Origin: Clostridiales bacterium
GTDB taxonomy: Bacteria > Bacillota > Clostridia > Lachnospirales > CAG-274
DNA: 9,059 bases
Direction of reading: 5' to 3'
Assembly: GCA_021203425.1 (NCBI GenBank)
Contig: JAJQBF010000108.1
Location: forward strand, 1-9,059
The position numbers were made by a program, and so were the translations under genes. This document shows, piece after piece, positions 1 to 6,967 of this stretch; position 1 is the stretch's first letter; every line of letters begins with the position of its first letter. The notes beneath the pieces are model-generated. The model saw nothing but the letters and a program-made list of their open reading frames with translations. It was not told the origin of the DNA and searched no databases.

Positions 1-51
1 TAATTAAATTTTAATGATGCTTTAACTTTATAAAAAATAAGGTGTGCGATA

Positions 52-79
52 TTGATTTAAGGGATATAAAAATTATGTA
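52..79 (+). promoter_or_regulatory. Possible sigma-A promoter of the dockerin/beta-helix gene
   Basis: A TTGATT box at 52-57 lies 16 bp before a TATGTA box at 74-79, about 28 bp upstream of the start codon. Both hexamers are imperfect and the whole region is AT-rich, so a chance match is possible. Nothing else of note is visible in 1-92. Confidence 0.3.
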
Positions 80-106
80 AACCAAATTTTATAAAGGAGG
101 TTTTTT

Positions 107-2977
107 ATGAAAAAAGAAAGGCTTATATCGCTTTTGCTTGTTTCTTGTATGACAATTTCAAGTTCCGTTTTCGGAGCCGACTTGGGGGACGCCGACGGAA
201 ACGGGGTTCTTACGGCAAACGATTCCGCCAGAGTTTTAAGCTATGTTTTAGACTCCGAGTCTGTTGTAATGACTGATGAAGAGATGGAAAATGCCGATGC
301 GGATAAATCGGGGGAAATAACAGCATATGATGCATTGATTATCCTTATGAAGGTTTTAAACTCGGCTTATCAGTTCCCGGACAACAGTTCTTCCGGAGGT
401 GATTCCGAAGAAACAACCGAAACACAAACGGAAACAACAACCGAAGAATCAACGGCAGCCGAAACCGAAACAACTACGGAAGAAATTACGGAAACAACCA
501 CGGAAACCGGAGGTTCATCTTCAGAGGAAGAATCGGAAGAAACAACGGTTTACAGCGGAAGTTATTATATTGCTTTGGCAGACGGCGGCTCAAAGGTTTA
601 TGCTTATTCCGACGGGTCGGTGGGAGATGAGCTTACAGAACAGGAGGCTGTAACCGTTGACGGCGACATAATATATATTGTTGAAGAAGGTACATATTAT
701 GTTGAAGGAGAATTAAGCGAGGGTCAGCTTTCCGTTTCGAGCGACTTATCCAAGAAAAAAGAGGTTGTTATTTACCTTATGGGTGTTGATATAACAAACT
801 CGGCAACGGCTCCCTTTAATGCAGGAGGAAGTGTTGTGACGGTTTACCTTGCCGACGGAACTGTAAACACGTTTACGGATAATTCAACAGCGGCATATTC
901 CGGTTATTTAACTTCTGCAGCACCTAAAGGCGCCTTTTACTCCAAGCGTGACTTAACCATAGACGAAAGCGGAACCCTTGTTGTAAACGGAAATTACAGC
1001 AACGGCTTAGTCTGTGGCGCCGATCTGACCGTAAAGGGCGGTGCAAATGTGACGGTAAATGCTGTTAAAAACGGTATTAAAGGGGATAACGGTGTTTCCT
1101 TCGGAAAGAAGACGGGAGAAATAAACGTAACCGCACAGACAGGCGACGGAATTAAGTCCGATGCCATAAGCAGCGATACATATTATACCTCCGACGGAAG
1201 TCAGTTAAGCTCAGCTGTTTACGGTATAGAGGCCGACAAGGGCTATGTTGAAATTAAAGGCGGAACAATTAATATCAATGCCGGAGGGGACGGTATTCAG
1301 GCGGACAATTACTTTACAATGTCAGCCGGAACTCTTGATATTACCTCTGCGGCAAAGGGTATTAAGGCAAACGAATGTATGCTTTATGTTGTTGAAACAG
1401 GAGACGATGATAACGACTATATAACCTATGATAAAGGCGGAAATATAATCTATTTAAGCGGCACACTGTCAATCAGCGGAGGAACAATAACGATAGATTC
1501 GGGAGAAGACGGTTTAAGAGGCTGTGAAAGCATAGATATATCCGGCGGAACCATAGATATTACCGTAGGCACAGGCGCAGACGGCGGAACAAACGACGGT
1601 ATTCAGGTTGGTGAAAACACAGACACAACCTCAACGGACAGCGATGGAAATACAGTTACAACAAGAGAAACCACTTTAAAAGGAACAATTACGGTCAGCG
1701 GCGGTTCTGTTAATATAAGCGGCGCAACAGACGACGGAATTGTTTCAAACGGTGATTTTATAATGACTGACGGAACAATAATAGGAGAGGCAGACTGTGA
1801 TTTCTTTAAGGTTTATGACAACGTTGAAATCAGCGGCGGAACTGTGGATATTGTTTCCGGCGGTGACGGAATTCAGTCGGGAAAGGCTCTTGTGACAACA
1901 ACCGATTCAGACGGAAATGAAACCGAGAAAGACAGCTACACAGACGGAAACATAACCATCACAGGGGGAACCTTCACAATTCTTGCCAATGAGGGTATTT
2001 CAAACACAACTGTAGCAAATGAAACCGATCCGGAAAGTTGTAAGGGAATAAAGGCAAACACAAACCTTAACATAAGCGGCGGAACCTTTACTGTAGACAG
2101 TGCCGACGATTCCATACATTCAAACTATAATGTAACAATCACCGGAGGAACCTTTGACCTGGCAACTCTTGACGACGGTGTTCATGCCGACAATGTATTA
2201 ACTCTCGGAACGGAAAACGGAGCGGCAGAGGACTTCACAATAGATATTTCAACTTCATATGAAGGTATTGAAGGCTCGGTTATAAATCTTTTAAGCGGAA
2301 CAAGCTATATTTATTCGACTGATGACGGTATAAATGCCGCAGGATATTATGACACAGCCGGCAATTATTATGAAGAAACATCTTCTTCAGGCTCAGGCGG
2401 CTGGAACGGAAATATGTGGGGCGGCGGAAACCAAACGGCAGACGATACAGCGCCTTACGGTATGCTCTATGTTAAAGGCGGCTGTGCCTATGTTGAAGCT
2501 CCCAACGGCGACGGCTTAGACTCAAACGGCAGTATTGAAATGTCAGACGGTGTTGTTATTGTAAACGGTCCCGGCAGCAGCAATACAGCAAATGATGTAT
2601 TTGACTACGGCGACAGTGGCTCCGATTATTTCAAGGTTACAGGGGGAACATTAATAGGCGCAGGCTATAATATGAGCAATATTTCAATTTCTCTAAGCGG
2701 ACAGGGCAGTGCATCAACATCAAGTCAAAGCCAAAGCGGTCCCGGCGGTATGGGCGGTCCGGGAAGTCAGGGCGGAACAACCTCCAGTTCGGCAGGAAAC
2801 CCCGTAAAGGCGACGACTGACAGTGGAAATATTGTCTTCATACCTAAGCTCAGCTGGAATTATATGTATATAACAACTCCCGATATGACACAGGGCAGAA
2901 GCTATACTATTTCAAGTATAAACAGCTATTCCGGCGGAACAGAAGTTTTAGGGGTAACCGAAAACGGTAAATATTAA
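107..2977 (+). CDS. Secreted dockerin protein with Cthe_2159-like beta-helix carbohydrate-binding domain
   Basis: The product has 956 residues. The ATG is preceded by AAAGGAGG at 93-100 with 6-nt spacing. Residues 1-23 form a signal peptide (basic start, LISLLLVSC core, VFG-A cleavage region). LVSC at 11-14 also fits a lipobox, so a lipoprotein is possible. A dockerin follows: two calcium loops, D28-D30-N32-D39 and D64-D66-S68-D75, each with a helix behind. It should dock the protein to a cohesin on a cellulosome scaffold or the cell surface. Residues about 93-148 are a Thr/Glu/Ser-rich linker. From about residue 190 the chain consists of beta-helix turns, with about 16 returns of a DGI(K/Q) motif and many SGGT(I/F) strands, as in the DUF4353/Cthe_2159 family, whose founder binds cellulose and pectate-type polymers and resembles polysaccharide lyases. 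Low-complexity Gly/Trp (about 761-778) and Gly/Ser/Pro (about 871-895) loops interrupt it. No sortase motif or catalytic domain is recognised. Binding specificity is inferred from the family. Confidence 0.87.
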   Translation: MKKERLISLLLVSCMTISSSVFGADLGDADGNGVLTANDSARVLSYVLDSESVVMTDEEMENADADKSGEITAYDALIILMKVLNSAYQFPDNSSSGGDSEETTETQTETTTEESTAAETETTTEEITETTTETGGSSSEEESEETTVYSGSYYIALADGGSKVYAYSDGSVGDELTEQEAVTVDGDIIYIVEEGTYYVEGELSEGQLSVSSDLSKKKEVVIYLMGVDITNSATAPFNAGGSVVTVYLADGTVNTFTDNSTAAYSGYLTSAAPKGAFYSKRDLTIDESGTLVVNGNYSNGLVCGADLTVKGGANVTVNAVKNGIKGDNGVSFGKKTGEINVTAQTGDGIKSDAISSDTYYTSDGSQLSSAVYGIEADKGYVEIKGGTININAGGDGIQADNYFTMSAGTLDITSAAKGIKANECMLYVVETGDDDNDYITYDKGGNIIYLSGTLSISGGTITIDSGEDGLRGCESIDISGGTIDITVGTGADGGTNDGIQVGENTDTTSTDSDGNTVTTRETTLKGTITVSGGSVNISGATDDGIVSNGDFIMTDGTIIGEADCDFFKVYDNVEISGGTVDIVSGGDGIQSGKALVTTTDSDGNETEKDSYTDGNITITGGTFTILANEGISNTTVANETDPESCKGIKANTNLNISGGTFTVDSADDSIHSNYNVTITGGTFDLATLDDGVHADNVLTLGTENGAAEDFTIDISTSYEGIEGSVINLLSGTSYIYSTDDGINAAGYYDTAGNYYEETSSSGSGGWNGNMWGGGNQTADDTAPYGMLYVKGGCAYVEAPNGDGLDSNGSIEMSDGVVIVNGPGSSNTANDVFDYGDSGSDYFKVTGGTLIGAGYNMSNISISLSGQGSASTSSQSQSGPGGMGGPGSQGGTTSSSAGNPVKATTDSGNIVFIPKLSWNYMYITTPDMTQGRSYTISSINSYSGGTEVLGVTENGKY

Positions 2978-3010
2978 GGTCTTGTTGAAAACGCAGACTG
3001 AGAAAGTATA

Positions 3011-3044
3011 AAAAGAGGAGCAGATTTCAGGTCTGCTCCTTTTT
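3011..3044 (+). terminator. Intrinsic terminator of the dockerin gene
   Basis: A perfect 9-bp stem, AGGAGCAGA (3016-3024) with TCTGCTCCT (3032-3040), encloses a 7-nt loop. A-rich and T-rich flanks extend it, ending in TTTTT on the + strand. It lies 34 bp after the stop codon. The A-rich left flank could also let it act weakly on the other strand. Confidence 0.9.
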
Positions 3045-3096
3045 GGGTGTTTACTAATCTTTTTTTATAAACTTCTATATGTGCCGCATACCACCA

Positions 3097-3270
3097 TACT
3101 ATAAAAGCCCCGATTGCTGCGTGCTTGACACACTTCCACAATCGGTCCGGTACTCGCTGCTCCGGACTATCGTCCTACGCTGCTCATACCGGGGAGGTTG
3201 TCTGATAGACAGTCAGCTGTGCAAACCCTGTTTGCCCATCTGTCTATCTATCGACAACGCTTTTATAGTA
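3097..3270. mobile_element. MITE-like three-armed structured element (copy A)
   Basis: TACTATAAAAGC (3097-3108) and GCTTTTATAGTA (3259-3270) are perfect 12-bp terminal inverted repeats. If the outer TA on each side is a target duplication, the element is 170 bp, as for miniature elements moved by IS630/Tc1-type transposases. Three internal arms are visible: CCGATTG/CAATCGG (3110-3116, 3139-3145); CCGGTA/TACCGG (3147-3152, 3187-3192) around GGAC/GTCC; and TTGTC plus GATAGACAG pairing with CTGTCTATC plus GACAA (3198-3212, 3240-3257), with a GCAAAC/GTTTGC tip. No open reading frame of its own is credible. A structured RNA is the main alternative. The rest of this non-coding stretch (3045-3096 and 3271-3363) shows no clear gene. 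Confidence 0.6.
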
Positions 3271-3363
3271 ATATCGTGTTCAATCATATTTGCCGTTCCG
3301 TTTTCTATTTTGGATATGACACTGTTGAGATGTCGCATATTACTTTCAGAACGGATCAGACGA

Positions 3364-4722
3364 TTACGTTGTTTTTTTCTCGGGAAATATATTTTTTTTC
3401 TTAAACTCACGGAGCGTGGCGGCGGCAGAATAGAGTGCGGCGGCAAGCTCGGCTATCCAGAAGGAATACCAGGCAAAGGAGATGCCAAAGAACTTCGTAA
3501 ACACATACATTACGGGAATAAGAAGTATAAACTGTCTTATTCCTGTTCCGAGCATATTTACAACACCGTTTCCCAAGCCTGACACAGAGTAACCCAGTAC
3601 TAAGGTTATTGAGGCGAATATAAATGTTACGGAAATTATTCTGAGAGCCGGAACACCCATAGCAAGCATTTCGTTACTTGCGGAGAAGAGCTTAAGCAGG
3701 GGAGAGGGTATAATCAGAAAAATTATTGTTGCTGCTGCGGCTATTCCTACGGCAATAGGTATAATAGACTTGAAAAGCTCTACGATACGGTGTTTTTTGT
3801 CTGCTCCGTAGTTATAGCCCACAATGGGAATTGCAGCCTGACCCAAGCCGTTCATAGGCATAAACAGGAAGTTTTGAAGCTTATAGTATACACCGAAAAA
3901 GGCAACGGCTGTAGGGGAGAAGGGCATTAAAATAACATTTGCGGCGGCTATCATAGCGCTGCTTAAGCCCTGAGTTATAATTGTAGGCAGACCTACCTTA
4001 TATATCTGAAGAAGAACGGATTTTTCGGGCTTGTAGCCGGAAAAGCTTACCTTTACATAAGGGTTGTGAATTTTGTTTAATAAAACAGCTAAAAATGCTG
4101 TTACCCACTATCCTATAACAGTTGCTATGGCTGCACAGCCGATTTCCATAGCAGGAAAACCCAAAAGACCGAAAATCAAAATAGGGTCTAAAACAATATT
4201 TGTAAGGGCGCCGGCAACAAGTGTTACCAAACTGTCGAAGGTGTTGCCCACTGCCGTTAAAAAACGCTGAAACATTGTGCCTATGAAGGTTCCTCCGCAG
4301 AACAGCATACAGATAAAGAGATATTTGCTGCAATAATCGGCAATAACCTCGTCATCTGTGAACAAAGCGGAAAAGGAATCCGACCAAAAGCTCAGAATCA
4401 TAAAAACAAACATTCCCATAAGGGCGAGTATAATTCCCGTTACGGCAATGTTAGCTGTAATTTTATAGTCCTTTGCGCCGACGCTTTTTGCCAAAAGGGC
4501 GTTTATGCCTACGCTTGTACCTACCGATACGGCTATCATCATAATTTGTACGGGAAAGGCGAGTGATGTGGCGGTAAGAGCCGTTTCCGAAAGCCTTGCT
4601 ACGAAGATACTGTCTACTATGTTGTAAAGTGACTGAACCAAAAGTGAAATCATAAGGGGCCAAGACATATTAATAAGAAGCTTTGTCATATTCATAGTCC
4701 CCATTTTGTTCGCAGAATTCAT
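3364..4722 (-). pseudogene. MATE-family multidrug efflux transporter, interrupted by one in-frame amber stop
   Basis: The reading frame spans 453 codons, the normal size for a MATE exporter of about 450 residues (cation-coupled drug efflux, 12 membrane helices in the cytoplasmic membrane). The N-terminal half has typical MATE sequence: WPLMISLLVQSLYNIVDSIF near residue 21, then SLAFPVQIMMIAVSVGTSVG. Codon 205 is TAG (4108-4110), after ATVIG and before WVTAFLA, where relatives normally read IGQW; a single CAG-to-TAG change explains it. The remaining 248 codons (4107-3364) stay in the same frame and keep MATE features (KVGLPTIITQGLSS, GLGQAAIPIVGYNYG), ending in TAA. The start is the ATG at 4720-4722, with AAGGAGG (4728-4734) 5 nt upstream; an ATG at 4750-4752 lacks such a site. 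No ribosome binding site precedes the first internal ATG at 3954, so efficient restart looks unlikely. The two halves could be mistaken for separate genes. A sequencing error is possible. Confidence 0.9.
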
Positions 4723-4759
4723 AATTACCTCCTTAAATATTGTAAATATCATATAAAAG

Positions 4760-4873
4760 CTATATAAAAGCCCGATTGCGGTCTGCCTGACGCACTTTTG
4801 CTTTTACAAAAAAATGTGCAAACCAAAATAACGGTTTGCACATAGTATAAGCTACTATCGGTCGCTTTCGTAG
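4760..4873. repeat. Second, shorter relative of the structured element (copy B)
   Basis: On the - strand this stretch starts CTACGAAAGCG and ends with a block like AAGTGCGTCAGGCAG followed by CAATCGGGCTTTTATATAG. Copy A has AAGTGTGTCAAGC, then CAATCGGGGCTTTTATAG. The similarity covers about 38 bp at one end and about 20 bp at the other, plus a shared TGTGCAAACC hairpin core. The middle arm of copy A is missing. Both copies lie in the same orientation, one on each side of the MATE gene. TATAAAAGC occurs twice in tandem at 4752-4760 and 4763-4771, possibly a duplicated or nested end. The terminal repeats are imperfect. Confidence 0.5.
4808..4843 (-). terminator. Intrinsic terminator or attenuator in the MATE leader
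   Basis: Read on the - strand, an 11-bp perfect stem (ATGTGCAAACC at 4833-4843 pairing with GGTTTGCACAT at 4814-4824) with an 8-nt loop is followed by a run of T. It lies about 85 bp upstream of the MATE start and about 30 bp downstream of a strong promoter. It could therefore end a short leader RNA or act as an attenuator, and would also stop read-through from the CoA-transferase gene. Confidence 0.8.
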
Positions 4874-4877
4874 TTTC

Positions 4878-4907
4878 ATTATATCACATAAAAAATCAAA
4901 ATGTCAA
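4878..4907 (-). promoter_or_regulatory. Sigma-A promoter of the MATE transcript
   Basis: On the - strand, TTGACA (4902-4907) and TATAAT (4878-4883) are both perfect consensus hexamers, 18 bp apart. The predicted transcription start, near 4871, falls at the edge of copy B. This gives a leader of about 150 nt before the MATE start codon. Confidence 0.75.
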
Positions 4908-4919
4908 ACATTTTTGACA
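4902..4919. promoter_or_regulatory. Inverted repeat over the MATE -35 box (possible operator)
   Basis: TGTCAAA (4902-4908) and TTTGACA (4913-4919) form a perfect 7-bp inverted repeat with a 4-nt centre. It covers the -35 box of the MATE promoter and lies just after the CoA-transferase stop codon. A similar motif lies upstream of marR at 6968-6985. MarR-type repressors bind such palindromes, so this is a reasonable operator candidate. On the - strand the hairpin followed by T-rich sequence could also act as a weak terminator for the CoA-transferase. Confidence 0.45.
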
Positions 4920-4925
4920 GAGTTT

Positions 4926-6266
4926 TTATCTTTTGTTGCTGTTTCTCCAGATTTTTGCCTTTTCGGCGCCCTTAATAAGCTCTTCTCTGAAATCGGGGTG
5001 GGCTATGGAAATAAGGGCTTTGGCTCTTTCCCAACTTGTTAAGCCTTTAAGACAAACCTTGCCGAATTCGGTAACTATGTAGTGAGTGTTTGCTCTTGTG
5101 TCGGTAACTATGCTTCCTTCGGTTAAGGTGGGCTTAATTCTGCTCTGAAGTTCACCGGATTTTGTCTTGAAGGTTGATGAAAGACAGACAAAACTCTTTC
5201 CGCCTTTTGAAAGGTAAGCCCCCATAACGAAGTCAAGCTGTCCGCCGGCGCCGCTTATGTGTTTTGTGCCTGCAGATTCGGCATTTATCTGACCGAAAAG
5301 GTCTATATCAACGGCATTATTGATTGATATAAAATTATCAAGGGCGGCAATTGAGCGAATGTCATTTGTATAGTCAACGGGGGCGCTCATACACTCGGGG
5401 TTATCGTTTAAATAGGCATAAAGCTTTTGAGTTCCGGCGCCGAAAGCGTAAACCTGTCTGCCTTTATCGATATTTTTCTTTGAACCGTTGATTTTACCTG
5501 CTTTCGCAATGTCAACAAAGGCATCAACATACATTTCGGTATGTACGCCCAAATCCTTAAGGTTAGACTCGGCTATAAGGGAACCTACGGCATTGGGCAT
5601 ACCGCCTATTCCAAGCTGAAGACAAGCCCCGTTGGGAATTTCTTCTACAATCAGCTTTGCCACTGTTTTATCAACTTCCGAAGGTTCTCCGCTGCCGCCC
5701 ATAATTCCGATAGGGGGGTTGTCGCTTTCAACAATCATATCAACATCATTTATATGTATGCCTTCCTGAAAACCGCCGAGACAGCGTGGCATATTTTTGT
5801 TTACCTCAACGATTACAACCTTGCTTTTTTCACAAACAGCCGCAAGATGTGACGCATTGGGACCGAAATTAAAGAAACCGTGTTCGTCCATAGGAGCAAC
5901 CTGAAACATAGCAACATCGTTTTCAACATGGTCTCTGTAATAACGGGGAAGTTCAGAATAGCGAATAGGGGCATAGTAGCCCATTCCCATATTAATCATT
6001 TTTCTTTCTATGCCGCTCATATGCCAGCTGTTCCAACAGAAGTGTTCCGGAGCATCGGGAACCTGAGCCACGGCAGGCAGCCAAAGGAGAATACCGCCTC
6101 TCAGCTTAACATCGAAAAGATCAGCTGATCTTTCCGCAAGAGCTTTGTCAAGGGCAACGGGCGTATCTGTTGCCCAGCCATAGTCTACCCAGTCGCCGCT
6201 TTTTACAACCTTAACGGCCTCCTTTGCCGAAGTCAGTTTTTGAGTGTAAATTTCATTATAATTCAA
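4926..6266 (-). CDS. but: Butyryl-CoA:acetate CoA-transferase (acetyl-CoA hydrolase/transferase family)
   Basis: The 446-residue product is full length for the family. It should move CoA from butyryl-CoA to acetate in the cytoplasm, giving butyrate and acetyl-CoA, the final step of butyrate fermentation. The sequence closely resembles what I recall of gut butyrate-former enzymes: GDWVDYGW near the start, CWNSWHMSGIERKMIN, VAPMD.HGFFNFGP, and QLGIGGMPNAVGSLIAES. The catalytic glutamate that forms the CoA thioester is expected to be E244 in GVHTEMYVDAF. The CoA-binding Gly loop is GAGGQLDF at about 339-346. The start chosen is TTG at 6264-6266, 8 nt after AAAGGTGG (6275-6282), giving MNYNEIYTQKL, which matches the family's usual start. 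A GTG at 6276-6278 lies inside that ribosome binding site and is unlikely. The gene has its own promoter. 4-Hydroxybutyrate or another acyl-CoA cannot be excluded as substrate. Confidence 0.88.
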   Translation of the reverse strand: MNYNEIYTQKLTSAKEAVKVVKSGDWVDYGWATDTPVALDKALAERSADLFDVKLRGGILLWLPAVAQVPDAPEHFCWNSWHMSGIERKMINMGMGYYAPIRYSELPRYYRDHVENDVAMFQVAPMDEHGFFNFGPNASHLAAVCEKSKVVIVEVNKNMPRCLGGFQEGIHINDVDMIVESDNPPIGIMGGSGEPSEVDKTVAKLIVEEIPNGACLQLGIGGMPNAVGSLIAESNLKDLGVHTEMYVDAFVDIAKAGKINGSKKNIDKGRQVYAFGAGTQKLYAYLNDNPECMSAPVDYTNDIRSIAALDNFISINNAVDIDLFGQINAESAGTKHISGAGGQLDFVMGAYLSKGGKSFVCLSSTFKTKSGELQSRIKPTLTEGSIVTDTRANTHYIVTEFGKVCLKGLTSWERAKALISIAHPDFREELIKGAEKAKIWRNSNKR

Positions 6267-6317
6267 TATAAAAACCACCTTTCACATTCCGAATCTGTTC
6301 TTGTCATTTATTACATA

Positions 6318-6346
6318 ATTGTAGCACTCTGTTAAAACTTTGTCAA
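6318..6346 (-). promoter_or_regulatory. Sigma-A promoter of the CoA-transferase
   Basis: On the - strand, TTGACA (6341-6346), a 17-bp spacer and TACAAT (6318-6323) form a near-perfect promoter. It lies about 50 bp upstream of the TTG start and sets the gene up as a transcription unit separate from marR. Confidence 0.8.
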
Positions 6347-6394
6347 TATTTTTGCCGAAATCACCGTGACGAAAATTTACGGTTTTGCTGTTTT

Positions 6395-6408
6395 ATTTTT
6401 GCAAAAAT
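6395..6408. promoter_or_regulatory. 14-bp perfect palindrome between marR and the CoA-transferase promoter
   Basis: ATTTTTGCAAAAAT is identical on both strands. It lies about 30 bp after the marR stop codon and about 50 bp upstream of the CoA-transferase -35 box. It could be a regulator binding site. On the - strand TTTTTGCAAAAA is too AT-rich to be a convincing terminator. Confidence 0.25.
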
Positions 6409-6437
6409 TGTATAATGAAAGGCGATCTGAGACCGGT

Positions 6438-6860
6438 TTAAAAGTTTTTGCTTAATGTTTCAAGAATTGAAAACAAGATTTGTCTTTCTTCTTCACTTAA
6501 ACAGGAAAGCATATTTTCGGTGGTAAAGCTCAGATTTTTTTTGTACATATCGCTTATCTTTTTTTCCTCTTCCGTAAGATAAACAAGTTTTGCCCGTCCG
6601 TCTGCGGCGGAAACCTCAACATCTGCCAAGCCATTTTGACGCAGCTTTACAACAATATTTCTTGCTGTCTGGTGGCTGATATTCAGAAACTGTTTTAAGT
6701 CAAAAAGTCTGGTCTTTTCATGGTCAGACAAATATATAAGCACGGAAACCTGATTTGTTGTTAAATTAAGACTCTCTAAATAATCGCACTTTTTCTCAGT
6801 TAAAATATATGCTGCTTTAAATATATTATAACCTGCCGCAAAATAATCCATATCGTTCAT
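6438..6860 (-). CDS. MarR-family winged helix-turn-helix transcription regulator
   Basis: The 140-residue product is typical MarR size. MarR proteins act as dimers that bind palindromic DNA, mostly as repressors released by small ligands such as phenolics, drugs or metabolites. The winged-helix domain covers about residues 33-97: LTTNQVSVLIYLSDHEKT, then LFDLKQFLNIS leading into the recognition helix SHQTARNIVVKLRQNG (62-77), and the wing ending DGRAKLVYLTEEE. Flanking helices 4-28 and 100-139 should form the dimer interface. No cysteine pattern of an obvious redox sensor stands out (C25, C120 only). The ATG at 6858-6860 follows AAAAGGAGA (6866-6874) with 5-nt spacing. It lies upstream of the CoA-transferase and MATE genes on the same strand, and MarR proteins often control adjacent efflux genes. 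Its target here is inferred, not shown. Confidence 0.88.
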   Translation of the reverse strand: MNDMDYFAAGYNIFKAAYILTEKKCDYLESLNLTTNQVSVLIYLSDHEKTRLFDLKQFLNISHQTARNIVVKLRQNGLADVEVSAADGRAKLVYLTEEEKKISDMYKKNLSFTTENMLSCLSEEERQILFSILETLSKNF

Positions 6861-6880
6861 AAATATCTCCTTTTCAAAAC

Positions 6881-6907
6881 ATTATATTTTGCCGGAAACT
6901 TTTTCAA
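6881..6907 (-). promoter_or_regulatory. Likely marR promoter
   Basis: On the - strand, a perfect TATAAT (6881-6886) is preceded by TTGAAA (6902-6907) with a short 15-bp spacer. The predicted start is very close to the marR ribosome binding site, so the leader would be only about 14 nt. The spacing is poor; a second TATAAT at 6913-6918 has no good -35. Confidence 0.4.
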
Positions 6908-6967
6908 CATATATTATAAATCTCAAACATTAGACGAATATTAGAACTGAATTTTTTGCATATCGAA

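Noticed and set aside
2985..3012. TTGAAA-16-TATAAA promoter after the dockerin gene
   Set aside because: It would start transcription inside the terminator stem with no gene following on that strand.
3079..3582. A 167-codon + strand open frame across copy A and the MATE 3' end
   Set aside because: It has no ribosome binding site and an irregular residue composition, and it crosses both a structured repeat and the antisense of a clear transporter gene.
4108..4110. Amber codon recoded as pyrrolysine or glutamine in a variant genetic code
   Set aside because: No supporting evidence is visible in the window. Only one gene is affected, and the position is not a known pyrrolysine site. A simple nonsense mutation is more economical.
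4739..4744. TACAAT as the -10 box of the MATE gene
   Set aside because: It has no -35 match at normal spacing, and transcription would start at or after the ribosome binding site.
3364..4752. Two separate genes encoding half-size MATE proteins
   Set aside because: Both halves are in exactly the same frame, one codon (TAG) separates them, and the second half's first ATG lies 51 codons inside conserved sequence without a ribosome binding site.
6264..6278. GTG at 6276-6278 as start of the CoA-transferase
   Set aside because: It lies within the AAAGGTGG ribosome binding site. The TTG four codons later has proper spacing and gives the family's usual N-terminus.
6385..6416. TTGCTG-20-TATAAT promoter on the + strand antisense to marR
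   Set aside because: The TATAAT is good but the spacer of 20 bp is too long and no alternative -35 fits.
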